DNA from: Sedimentisphaerales bacterium
Lineage (GTDB): Bacteria > Planctomycetota > Phycisphaerae > Sedimentisphaerales > Anaerobacaceae
Reading direction: 5' to 3'
DNA: 40,461 bases
NCBI GenBank assembly: GCA_016927855.1
Contig: JAFGLV010000001.1
Coordinates: 1-40,461, forward strand
The first letter of the stretch is position 1; each line of letters starts with the position of its first letter. Made by a program: the position numbers and the translations under genes. This document shows positions 34,040-40,461 of this stretch, piece after piece. The notes below the pieces were generated by a model that saw only the letters and a program-made list of their open reading frames with translations, searched no databases and had not been told where the DNA came from.

Positions 34040-35394
34040 CCAAGGGATTGACCGTTGGCTGGGATAGGTGAGGCGATCCAGTCGTAGGTTGGGACGACGC
34101 GACCATCCCGCAATTCGAGGCCTGTGGCGTTCATTGGCGAGTCTCCGTCGAAGCCGGCGCTTCTGGCCGCAAGAGAGACCACTCCGAGCTCCTCGACCGG
34201 GATGACCTCTCCTTCATCGGCCTGGGCGTTCGAATTGCGGTCGAACCATACGGAAATGCCGGCCAGTTCCTCGCCGGCCAGCAGGCCGTCGCGGTTGTCG
34301 TCGAGACTGTCCAGGGCACGGTAGCCGTTGGCGAAGAAAAGCCACCACGTGACCGAGCCGAAGAACTGTCGGCCTGATGTGATGCGTCCCGCTTGCTCAG
34401 GGTCCCAGACGAGGATCCCGGTCTCCGGCCGGACCCACGTCCAGGTCTCGATCAAGCCATCGCCATCGAGGTCGAATCTCGCTCGAATCTCGGGGGCGAG
34501 AAGGTCGGGCAGCGCTGTATGCCGGGAAAGGGAGAAGACGATGGGGGTAATCATCCCTCGCCTGAGTGAACCGAGTCTGCCGAGGTTGCTCTGGACAGCC
34601 TCCACCCGCGTCTTCTCGTCGGGCGACATAGCCGATTCCGGGTCACTGAGACGCAAATACGCTTGGCCGGCTTCATGTGAGACGAGGCTGTGCAGTCCGG
34701 CCGCGGGGAGGCTTTCGAGTTGGATATCCGCCTCGATCGAGAGTGTGTAGGCCTTGTAGTAGGTCTCTTTGGCTTTTTCGAGAAGGATGCCACTGAATGC
34801 CTCCGGGATGCCATATATGGCTTTGACGAAGCCAGTATACTGCTCGAGCAAGCTGGCCAGCCCCAGATAATAGAGAGCGTTGTTGGGATCAAGCTCGATG
34901 GCCCTCTCGAAGTTCTCCGATGCTGAGGCGGCGTGCTGGTTCAACTCCTGACCTGATGGGCCCGGGGATCTCGATCCTTGGCCCTCCAACTCCTGGACCT
35001 TCTCTGCGATCTTGTCCCGCATTTCCTGTCGTTCGTCGCTTGGCACTTCAGCTTGGGAGGCGTAGCCAAGTTCTTTGAGCACGTGTCTCGTTGCCTGCAG
35101 GCGGCGTCGTTGGTCCGTCAGGTAGCGCAACAGCCAATCAGGCGCAACCTCCGGGAACCGCCCATTGCGGCTGTCAAAGACGGGGACCTGGGAACTCATA
35201 TTGGCGAAGGCCAGGTAGTGGATGCGAGCGAGCGTGTAATAGCCTTGCGGGTCTTGAGGGTTCTCTTGGATATAGGCTGCCGCATTGGTGATGAGGCGGT
35301 CGACAGGCGCGTCAGAGGGGGCCACGAAGATCGCTGATGTGATATTCTGTCCCACCATCAACGCCGCGAAGCACAAAGCCGTGAATCTTCTCAT
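34030..35394 (-). CDS. Secreted TPR-like protein with EF-hand-type calcium motifs
   Basis: The product has 454 residues from ATG 35394 (GGAGA 8 nt upstream). A signal peptide spans about 1-21. A helical, TPR-like region (about 30-260, 'AAYIQENPQDPQGYYTLARIHY', 'NFERAIELDPNNALYYLGLASLL') follows. The C-terminal third has three EF-hand/dockerin-like loops: 'DLDGDGLIE', 'DDNRDGLLAGEEL' and 'DRNSNAQADEGEV'. Between them is 'TSGRQFFGSVTWWLFFANGY', which, from memory, recurs in planctomycete secreted proteins. Calcium binding is likely but function is unknown. It is convergent with the glycosyltransferase gene. Confidence 0.75.
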   Translation of the reverse strand: MRRFTALCFAALMVGQNITSAIFVAPSDAPVDRLITNAAAYIQENPQDPQGYYTLARIHYLAFANMSSQVPVFDSRNGRFPEVAPDWLLRYLTDQRRRLQATRHVLKELGYASQAEVPSDERQEMRDKIAEKVQELEGQGSRSPGPSGQELNQHAASASENFERAIELDPNNALYYLGLASLLEQYTGFVKAIYGIPEAFSGILLEKAKETYYKAYTLSIEADIQLESLPAAGLHSLVSHEAGQAYLRLSDPESAMSPDEKTRVEAVQSNLGRLGSLRRGMITPIVFSLSRHTALPDLLAPEIRARFDLDGDGLIETWTWVRPETGILVWDPEQAGRITSGRQFFGSVTWWLFFANGYRALDSLDDNRDGLLAGEELAGISVWFDRNSNAQADEGEVIPVEELGVVSLAARSAGFDGDSPMNATGLELRDGRVVPTYDWIASPIPANGQSLGTQ

Positions 35395-35812
35395 GTCAGT
35401 TTCTCCCAATGCACTTGGTTGTCTGCAAACACCCGCACACAGCAGAAGCCTTGAAGGCACGGCTCCCCATGCCCTTAGACGCCCGTTCATCACCGTTGTG
35501 TGCAAAAAGATTGAAAGTACATCACCAATGGTGACTAGTCAAACCGGCAGTTCACGGCGGCTTGCGCGTGTCTGTGCAGATTTCCGGGCCGCCGAATCCT
35601 GCTTCATATGCGGCGTTGGAGGATAAGCTCCGTTGTCATTCCCGCGCAGGCGGGAATCCAGGATGCTTCGATAGGTTCCTGGACTCCTGCCTTCGCAGGA
35701 GTGACAGAGCTGGCGTCTCAGGCCGGAATCCGCAACTGCCAGGATACTTTCACACACACGCTTGCGCGACCCTGCCGCAAGACGGCGATAAATCCAATGG
35801 GTTCTTGGGAAC
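35395..35812. other. Gene-free gap upstream of the EF-hand protein
   Basis: No convincing gene is seen in these 418 nt. It holds the repeat at 35634-35706 and a short near-palindrome CACCAATGGTG (35523-35533) that could lie near a promoter for the EF-hand gene. Confidence 0.5.
35634..35706. repeat. Dispersed inverted repeat ('TGTCATTCCCGC...' type)
   Basis: TGTCATTCCCGCGCAGGCGG at the left is mirrored in imperfect form at the right (CCTGGACTCCTGCCTTCGCAGGAGTGACA). This is one of the most common intergenic repeats of bacteria; in one frame it translates as 'CHSRAGGNP'. No transposase is nearby. Confidence 0.75.
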
Positions 35813-37093
35813 CTACAAGACCTGTTCGGCGAACCCGACGAAATCAACCGGGTACGACGCCGGATTACGGGTGACTTCGGTCGGTTCCGGCAGGGCGGCG
35901 AGTTGGTGTTGCAGGCGCTCCTGGATCGTGGTTATGGGTTCGGCGGAGGTGAAGGGGCGCAGGAGGTCGTTCGCGGTGGGGTCGAGAGGCTTGACGATGT
36001 CTTTCTCGAACCGCTGTCCGCCAAGGCGGATGACGCTCTTGCGGCCGGGCAAGGTGGCCTTGTCGGCGGATGTCTTGTGCAGCGGGCGGTCGCCGTATTG
36101 CGCAAGCTTGTAGACGATGCCGACGGACGGCGCCTGCCTGGAGACGGTGAAGTGCGTGCCGACGCCGAAACCGTCGAACTGGCCGCCGGCGGCCAGCATG
36201 TCACTGACCTTATACTCGTCGAGATTGCCGCTGACGAAGATTTGGAGAAACTCGAGTCCTTGTTCCTTGAAATAGCGGCGGGCGAACTTGCTCTGCGCGA
36301 CGATGTCGCCGCTGTCGAGGCGAATGCCGCGCAGCTTGACTCCACGTTGGAGAAAGTCCCTCGCAACGCGCGCCGCGATCTTCGTGCCTTCGGTCGTGTC
36401 ATACGTATCTACCAGCAGAATGGTCTTCTCACCATAGAGCTCGGCAAACGCGCGGAACGCTTCTTCTTCCGACTCATGGGCTTCGACGAAGGAGTGGGCC
36501 ATGGTCCCCGAAGGCGGCATGTTCAGCAGTCGCGCGGCAAAGACGTTGCTCGTGGCTTTCCAGCCGGCTAGCTGCGCCCCGCGCGCGGCGCGGAGCGCGG
36601 AGACCGGCCCCTGGGCGCGTCTCATGCCGAAGTCCACAATCGGTATGCCGCCGGCCGCCAGCGTCATGCGCGTCGCCAGCGTCGCGGTGACGATCGAGAA
36701 GCCGAGAATGTTGAGGATGTACGTCTCCAGCAACTGGGCGTGCGCGATTGGCCCGCTAACCTCCATCACCGGTTCGTTGGGGAAGAAGATCGTGCCTTCC
36801 GGCAGACATCGAACCTCTACATCCAATTCAAGGACCGCGAGATACCTGAGGAAGTCGTCCGCGAACAGACCGGTCGAACGCAGGTATTCGACGTCCTCCG
36901 GCGCGAAGCGAAAGGCACGCAGATAGTCCTCCACCTCGGCCAATCCGGCCATGACGAAGAACCCCCACTGCTCCGGCAAGTGCCGGATGAAGACCTCGAA
37001 GTACCCGCGCTCGGTCATCCCGGTCCGGAAGTACGCCTGCGCCATCGTCAGCTCGTACAGATCGACGAGCAGGGTCGGTGTCGCGCGCATCAT
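35813..37093 (-). CDS. pncB: Nicotinate phosphoribosyltransferase
   Basis: The product has 426 residues. It joins nicotinate and PRPP to give nicotinate mononucleotide in NAD salvage. Markers in order: 'LLVDLYELTMAQAYF' at the N-terminus, 'DFGMRRAQG', 'GWKATSNVFAA', 'GTMAHSFVEAH', 'DTYDTTEGT', 'IRLDSGDI' and 'SGNLDEYKV'. The start ATG 37093 overlaps the pncA stop by 4 nt (ATGA); the next ATG (37090) is possible. Translational coupling to pncA makes a salvage unit that converts nicotinamide to NaMN. Confidence 0.93.
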   Translation of the reverse strand: MMRATPTLLVDLYELTMAQAYFRTGMTERGYFEVFIRHLPEQWGFFVMAGLAEVEDYLRAFRFAPEDVEYLRSTGLFADDFLRYLAVLELDVEVRCLPEGTIFFPNEPVMEVSGPIAHAQLLETYILNILGFSIVTATLATRMTLAAGGIPIVDFGMRRAQGPVSALRAARGAQLAGWKATSNVFAARLLNMPPSGTMAHSFVEAHESEEEAFRAFAELYGEKTILLVDTYDTTEGTKIAARVARDFLQRGVKLRGIRLDSGDIVAQSKFARRYFKEQGLEFLQIFVSGNLDEYKVSDMLAAGGQFDGFGVGTHFTVSRQAPSVGIVYKLAQYGDRPLHKTSADKATLPGRKSVIRLGGQRFEKDIVKPLDPTANDLLRPFTSAEPITTIQERLQHQLAALPEPTEVTRNPASYPVDFVGFAEQVL

Positions 37094-37740
37094 CCACACG
37101 GGACCATCTCCTGCAGATGTCCAGACTCGGTCATTTGAACGCCTTGTCGCTCCAGGTCGGTCAGCACCTGGCCGGCGCCCTCGGAATCGATCGCGCACGT
37201 ACCGTCGCGCACGACGACGAGTTCGGTTCCTGTGAATCGAGCCAATCGTTCGAGCGTCAGCTTGACGCAGAAGTCGAGCGCGACGCCGAAAAGGACAATC
37301 CGCTCGGGCCGCGACGGCATCGACTCGATCAGGCGCACCGTATTCGGATTCGAGAACACGTCGAGCGATCCTTTATGGAGCGCGATGTGAAACTGTCCGT
37401 GCCGGACCAGGTCGGCCAGTTCGTCCGGGTCGCGCGGCTCCGGATCGATTTCGTGGATGGGCAGCTTGCCCAGAAAGCCGATCCGGCGCGCGCCCGGCGA
37501 ACCCGCCATACAGTGCGGCGGAAAGGTCGTCTGAAAATCGGGCTCGTCCGAGATCTCGGGGTTGTCCGCGCTATGCCAGTCCATCGACGCGACGATCGAG
37601 CAGCCGTTGTCCAGCGCCGTCGCGCGGAGCCGGTTGATGACCGGGATGATCCGCTCGGCGCCCTTAACGTAGAGCTTACCATCGGACATCATGAAATCGT
37701 ACTGCGTGTCGACATCCCAAAATAGTGTCTTCCTTGCCAT
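37090..37740 (-). CDS. pncA: Nicotinamidase (isochorismatase-like cysteine hydrolase)
   Basis: The product has 216 residues. It deamidates nicotinamide to nicotinate. The triad is Asp11 ('VDTQYDF'), Lys123 ('LHKGSLDVF') and Cys158 ('GVALDFCVK'). Metal ligands Asp54, His56 and His76 ('DWHSADNPE', '[11 protein letters not shown]') fit PncA better than other isochorismatase-like enzymes. It is the upstream gene of an overlapping pair with pncB, which supports the call. It is divergent from the YjbQ-like gene across 193 nt. Confidence 0.88.
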   Translation of the reverse strand: MARKTLFWDVDTQYDFMMSDGKLYVKGAERIIPVINRLRATALDNGCSIVASMDWHSADNPEISDEPDFQTTFPPHCMAGSPGARRIGFLGKLPIHEIDPEPRDPDELADLVRHGQFHIALHKGSLDVFSNPNTVRLIESMPSRPERIVLFGVALDFCVKLTLERLARFTGTELVVVRDGTCAIDSEGAGQVLTDLERQGVQMTESGHLQEMVPCG

Positions 37741-37933
37741 AAGGTACCCTTGCCTGGGAAGGTATCCATGTTGCCGTTGTCAATCGTCTCAATCCCTAGG
37801 GACTACGCTGACAAGGCGGAAGAGTTTGATGGTTTCGCTCTCGATCGCCGGATGGTACAATCGTGCCGCTACCGGCAAATGCCCGACACCGATACCAGCA
37901 TATGGAGTGGTCTTCGAGCAGGAAAGGCCCTAC

Positions 37934-38350
37934 ATGAAGAGCTATCGCAAGGAACTGTGGTTCAATACCTCCCGCCGACGCGAGTACATCAACATCACGC
38001 CTCAGGTCGAGCAATGCCTGGTCGAAAGTGGCATCCGCGAGGGGATGCTGCTGTGCAACGCGATGCACATCACCGCCAGCGTCTTCATCAACGACGACGA
38101 GTCCGGCCTGCACCACGATTTCGAGGTCTGGTTGGAGAAGCTCGCGCCGGAGAAACCCTACTCGCAGTACCAACACAACGGCTACGAGGACAACGCCGAC
38201 GCACACCTCAAGCGCAGCGTCATGGGCCGCGAGGTTGTGGTGGCCGTCAGCGAGGGCAAGCTGGACTTCGGCCCCTGGGAGCAGATTTTCTATGGCGAGT
38301 TCGACGGTAAGCGCCGCAAGCGCGTCCTGGTGAAGATCATCGGCGAGTAG
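37934..38350 (+). CDS. YjbQ/UPF0047 family protein
   Basis: The product has 138 residues, typical for the family. Signatures are '[21 protein letters not shown]', '[21 protein letters not shown]', and '[21 protein letters not shown]'. His and Asp residues in these blocks probably bind a metal. Family members were reported to have a weak thiamine-phosphate synthase activity; true role uncertain. ATG 37934 follows AAGG. A LysE-type gene begins 15 nt after it, so the two are probably cotranscribed. Confidence 0.9.
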   Translation: MKSYRKELWFNTSRRREYINITPQVEQCLVESGIREGMLLCNAMHITASVFINDDESGLHHDFEVWLEKLAPEKPYSQYQHNGYEDNADAHLKRSVMGREVVVAVSEGKLDFGPWEQIFYGEFDGKRRKRVLVKIIGE

Positions 38351-38365
38351 AAGGACGGTGACCCT

Positions 38366-39004
38366 GTGGCGCTAATGCTCTTTCTCGTCAAAGCAGTCGT
38401 CATCTCTCTGTCCGGCGTCATGTCACCGGGAGCGGTGACCGCGGCCGCGATCGCTCGGGGCGCCCGGAATCGCTGGGCGGGACCACTGATGGCTCTCGGG
38501 CACGGCATCGTCGAGATCCCGCTGATCTTCCTCATCATGCTGGGCTTAGGCGTCCTGTTCCAGATGACCTGGTTCAAGATCGCCGTCGGATGCCTGGGCG
38601 GGGCCTTTCTTATCTGGATGGGGGTCGGCATGTGGCGCGAGGCAGGCAAGGCTGAAGCCTCGCCGAGCAAGGAGGTCGCCGGCGGCCCCCTGATGACCGG
38701 CGTGGTCCTGTCGATTGGCAATCCCTTGTTCCTGGTATGGTGGGCCACCGTCGGGCTGAATCTCACCATAGAAGCTCGCAGCCTGGGCTGGATCGCGTTT
38801 CTTCTCTTCGCCTTGGTTCATTGGCTTTGCGACCTGGTGTGGTTGACGGTCCTGTCCTTCGCTGCCTTCCACGGAACGAATGTCTTCGGTCCTCGTGTCC
38901 AGAAGGTCGTTCTGCATGTCTGTAGCGCCGCGGTGATCGTATTCGGCATCCACTTCGCCTACCAGGCCATCCTGCTTCTGTACGCCACGTGGCGCCCGGC
39001 CTGA
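38366..39004 (+). CDS. LysE/RhtB-type exporter
   Basis: The product has 212 residues with about six membrane segments. The N-terminal 'SLSGVMSPGAVTAAAIARGARNRW' is the LysE-type 'P-G-P' region (here 'SPGAV'), and 'GVVLSIGNPLFLVWWATVG' is the second conserved block. These carriers export amino acids or small amines. GTG 38366 has AAGGA about 10 nt upstream; ATG 38375 is the alternative. It follows the YjbQ-like gene. The substrate is unknown. Confidence 0.85.
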   Translation: MALMLFLVKAVVISLSGVMSPGAVTAAAIARGARNRWAGPLMALGHGIVEIPLIFLIMLGLGVLFQMTWFKIAVGCLGGAFLIWMGVGMWREAGKAEASPSKEVAGGPLMTGVVLSIGNPLFLVWWATVGLNLTIEARSLGWIAFLLFALVHWLCDLVWLTVLSFAAFHGTNVFGPRVQKVVLHVCSAAVIVFGIHFAYQAILLLYATWRPA

Positions 39005-39134
39005 AACGATTGGACGTGCGTTCAACCCGCCTCGGTCTCGCCAGCGAACCGCCGTCCGGTCGGTGCGTACACTCCAGCGAATGGACCGCCCGCGTGACGG
39101 TCGAAGCCTTCGTTCGATTTGGGAGGTTTGCCCT

Positions 39135-39740
39135 ATGCACCGCCTGACATTCGGCTCGGTCGTATATCTGTGCTGTCTGACACTTGTCTTTGCCGGCATC
39201 GCGTTCGCCGCCGAGAGCCTGGTCGCGCTTGTGCTGCCGGCCGTCGGCGACGTCGCTCCGGCGTTTAACGCCAACACCGACACCGGAGACCTCTGGCAGA
39301 CCGCCGACCACGTCGGCAAGGGTAAGTGCCTGGTCGTCTACTTTTACCCCGCCGCGATGACCGGCGGCTGCACCCAGCAGGCGTGCAGCTATCGCGACCA
39401 GAGCGCCGAGATAGCGGCGCTCGACGCCGAGGTGATTGGCATCAGTGCCGACCCGGTGAACAGCCTCAAGCTCTTCAAGCGGGTCCACCATCTCAACTTC
39501 ACGCTCCTGTCCGACGTCAACGCCACCATCGCTCGTCATTTCGGTGTCCCCATCCGCGATGGCGGCACCTTCAAGACAACCGTGGATGGCAAAGAAGTCG
39601 CGCTCAAGCGCCCTTACACCCTCGCCCGCTGGACCTTCGTCATCGACAAAGCCGGCAAGGTGGTCCACAAGGACACGAACGTCAACGCCTCCGCCGACAG
39701 CGATAACATCGTGAAGTTCCTCCAGAACGCAGAGCGGTAG
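39135..39740 (+). CDS. Exported peroxiredoxin (PrxQ/BCP-type)
   Basis: The product has 201 residues from ATG 39135 (GGGAGGT 7 nt upstream). A signal peptide occupies about 1-25 ('VVYLCCLTLVFAGIAFA'). The thioredoxin fold carries 'YFYPAAMTGGCTQQACSYRD' with peroxidatic Cys79 and resolving Cys84, the C-x4-C spacing of PrxQ-type enzymes. It reduces peroxides; location is probably periplasmic. The rest ('ISADPVNSLKLFKRVHHLNFTLLSD', 'TFVIDKAGKVVH') is typical. Confidence 0.9.
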   Translation: MHRLTFGSVVYLCCLTLVFAGIAFAAESLVALVLPAVGDVAPAFNANTDTGDLWQTADHVGKGKCLVVYFYPAAMTGGCTQQACSYRDQSAEIAALDAEVIGISADPVNSLKLFKRVHHLNFTLLSDVNATIARHFGVPIRDGGTFKTTVDGKEVALKRPYTLARWTFVIDKAGKVVHKDTNVNASADSDNIVKFLQNAER

Positions 39741-40126
39741 CTGTTTCTCATCCGCGTAGGACGCCGAAGCCATGCACTGCAAATGCTCTTGAGTGCCGAT
39801 GCTAGTCCCGTTCCGTGTCCTGCGCGGCGACGCATTCAGCCATCGATCGTCAATGATGTATGGTCAGCACGCGATCTTCCCATCCACATTGGGCAGGTGA
39901 GACTGACCTCTTACACGTGAACTCGGTGGGGAGCGTGGAGGATGTGCGCAGGCCGAAAGCGACAGGGCGACAACGCAGGCATACGAGCGCCAATTCGCAG
40001 GCGAGCAGGCACGGCGGTACATTCGGACCATATCGCCGCAGGCCCGCCCGGGCAATCGGGCTCACGAGGATTACGATGGTCTATTCGACGGCTACGGTGC
40101 CGCCTCCTGACTGTCCGCCCAAGCGG
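39741..40126. other. Gene-free gap between peroxiredoxin and proA
   Basis: No convincing gene, RNA or repeat is seen in these 386 nt; small open frames on both strands have no family resemblance. Confidence 0.5.
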
Positions 40127-40461
40127 CTAGCGTAGTTTCTTGTGGGTGAATTTGCGGGGGGTTTCGCCGGTGTAGTCGGCGGCGATTTGGCCTTTGCCGT
40201 AGAGTTTCCACTTGTAGATCACCAGGCCGTCGAGTCCGACGGGACCGCGTGCGTGGATCTTGTTGGTGCTGATGCCGACCTCGGCGCCGAGGCCGTAACG
40301 GTAGCCGTCGCTGAAACGCGTCGAGCAATTCCAGAAGACGTTGGCGGAATCGACGAGGTTCATGAACTGCTCGGCCTTGTCCTTGTTGTTGGTGACGATG
40401 GTGTCGGTGTGGCTGGAGCCGTGGCGATTGATGTGCTCGATCGCGGCCGGCAGTCCGTCGA
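40127..40461 (-). CDS. proA: Gamma-glutamyl phosphate reductase (3' end; gene continues outside the window)
   Basis: The last about 111 residues are present and the 5' part lies past the window end. Reading begins '[19 protein letters not shown]' and continues through '[19 protein letters not shown]', '[10 protein letters not shown]' and '[16 protein letters not shown]'. This is the C-terminal signature of ProA, the second enzyme of proline synthesis. A stop TAG is at 40127-40129. The operon partner proB may lie beyond. Confidence 0.95.
   Translation of the reverse strand, partial: DGLPAAIEHINRHGSSHTDTIVTNNKDKAEQFMNLVDSANVFWNCSTRFSDGYRYGLGAEVGISTNKIHARGPVGLDGLVIYKWKLYGKGQIAADYTGETPRKFTHKKLR

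Noticed and set aside
39850..40135. Small genes on either strand between the peroxiredoxin and proA
   Set aside because: No ribosome-binding site, no family resemblance, and heavy overlap of open frames typical of high-GC noise.

Overview
The window is GC-rich bacterial chromosome with a mix of housekeeping, saccharide-related and accessory genes. No rRNA, tRNA or CRISPR array was recognised, so taxonomy rests on gene style. Several traits suggest a Planctomycetota member, perhaps the Phycisphaerae/Sedimentisphaerales side: a secreted beta-helix protein with 'HDVYLG...YYWRVDE' modules and a C-terminal Hint domain, a sialate O-acetylesterase, a DUF362/SMP-30 fusion, a divergent MnmE-like GTPase, and many dispersed intergenic repeat families. 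HydF and two radical-SAM proteins point to an anaerobic or microaerobic lifestyle. This is inference; no phylogeny was run.

Layout. 1-1452: a glycoside-hydrolase-like gene broken by an in-frame TGA. 1455-5488: a membrane-anchored DUF362/SMP-30 fusion, divergent from a DUF4395-like membrane protein, then a small membrane-anchored coiled-coil protein. 5571-8159: secreted beta-helix/Hint protein. 8366-11820 (minus): rnpA, a MerR-type regulator, an MCE/MlaD protein and a radical-SAM protein, possibly one transcription unit. 12008-12325: a chimeric remnant joining an antiporter-like N-terminus to the end of a CBS domain. 12396-14408: sialate O-acetylesterase, divergent from a thioredoxin-fold lipoprotein (14694-15362). 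15387-19811: rpmA, obgE, coaX, a membrane protein and an MnmE-like GTPase. 19836-20433: a type II toxin-antitoxin module. 20539-21027: a GIY-YIG-like protein, divergent from mutS (21202-23835).

23944-28888 (minus) is an accessory stretch: an FKBP-type prolyl isomerase fused to a helix-turn-helix domain, a DUF3795 Cys-rich protein, a SnoaL-like protein, a secreted hypothetical protein, a DUF3267-type putative zinc peptidase and a BchE-like radical-SAM protein. 29494-34014 (plus): asd with its own promoter and a structured leader, truA overlapping hydF, and a TTG-started glycosyltransferase bracketed by inverted repeats. 34030-40461: an EF-hand-like secreted protein, the NAD-salvage pair pncA-pncB, a YjbQ-type protein, a LysE-type exporter, an exported peroxiredoxin, and the 3' end of proA.

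The least ordinary items are the FKBP-HTH fusion with a perfect 15-bp palindrome in its upstream gap, a BchE-like protein with no other photopigment gene in view, the antiporter/CBS chimera, the MnmE-like GTPase lacking MnmE's C-terminal Cys motif, a probable leaderless mutS promoter, and the inverted repeats at both ends of the glycosyltransferase interval.
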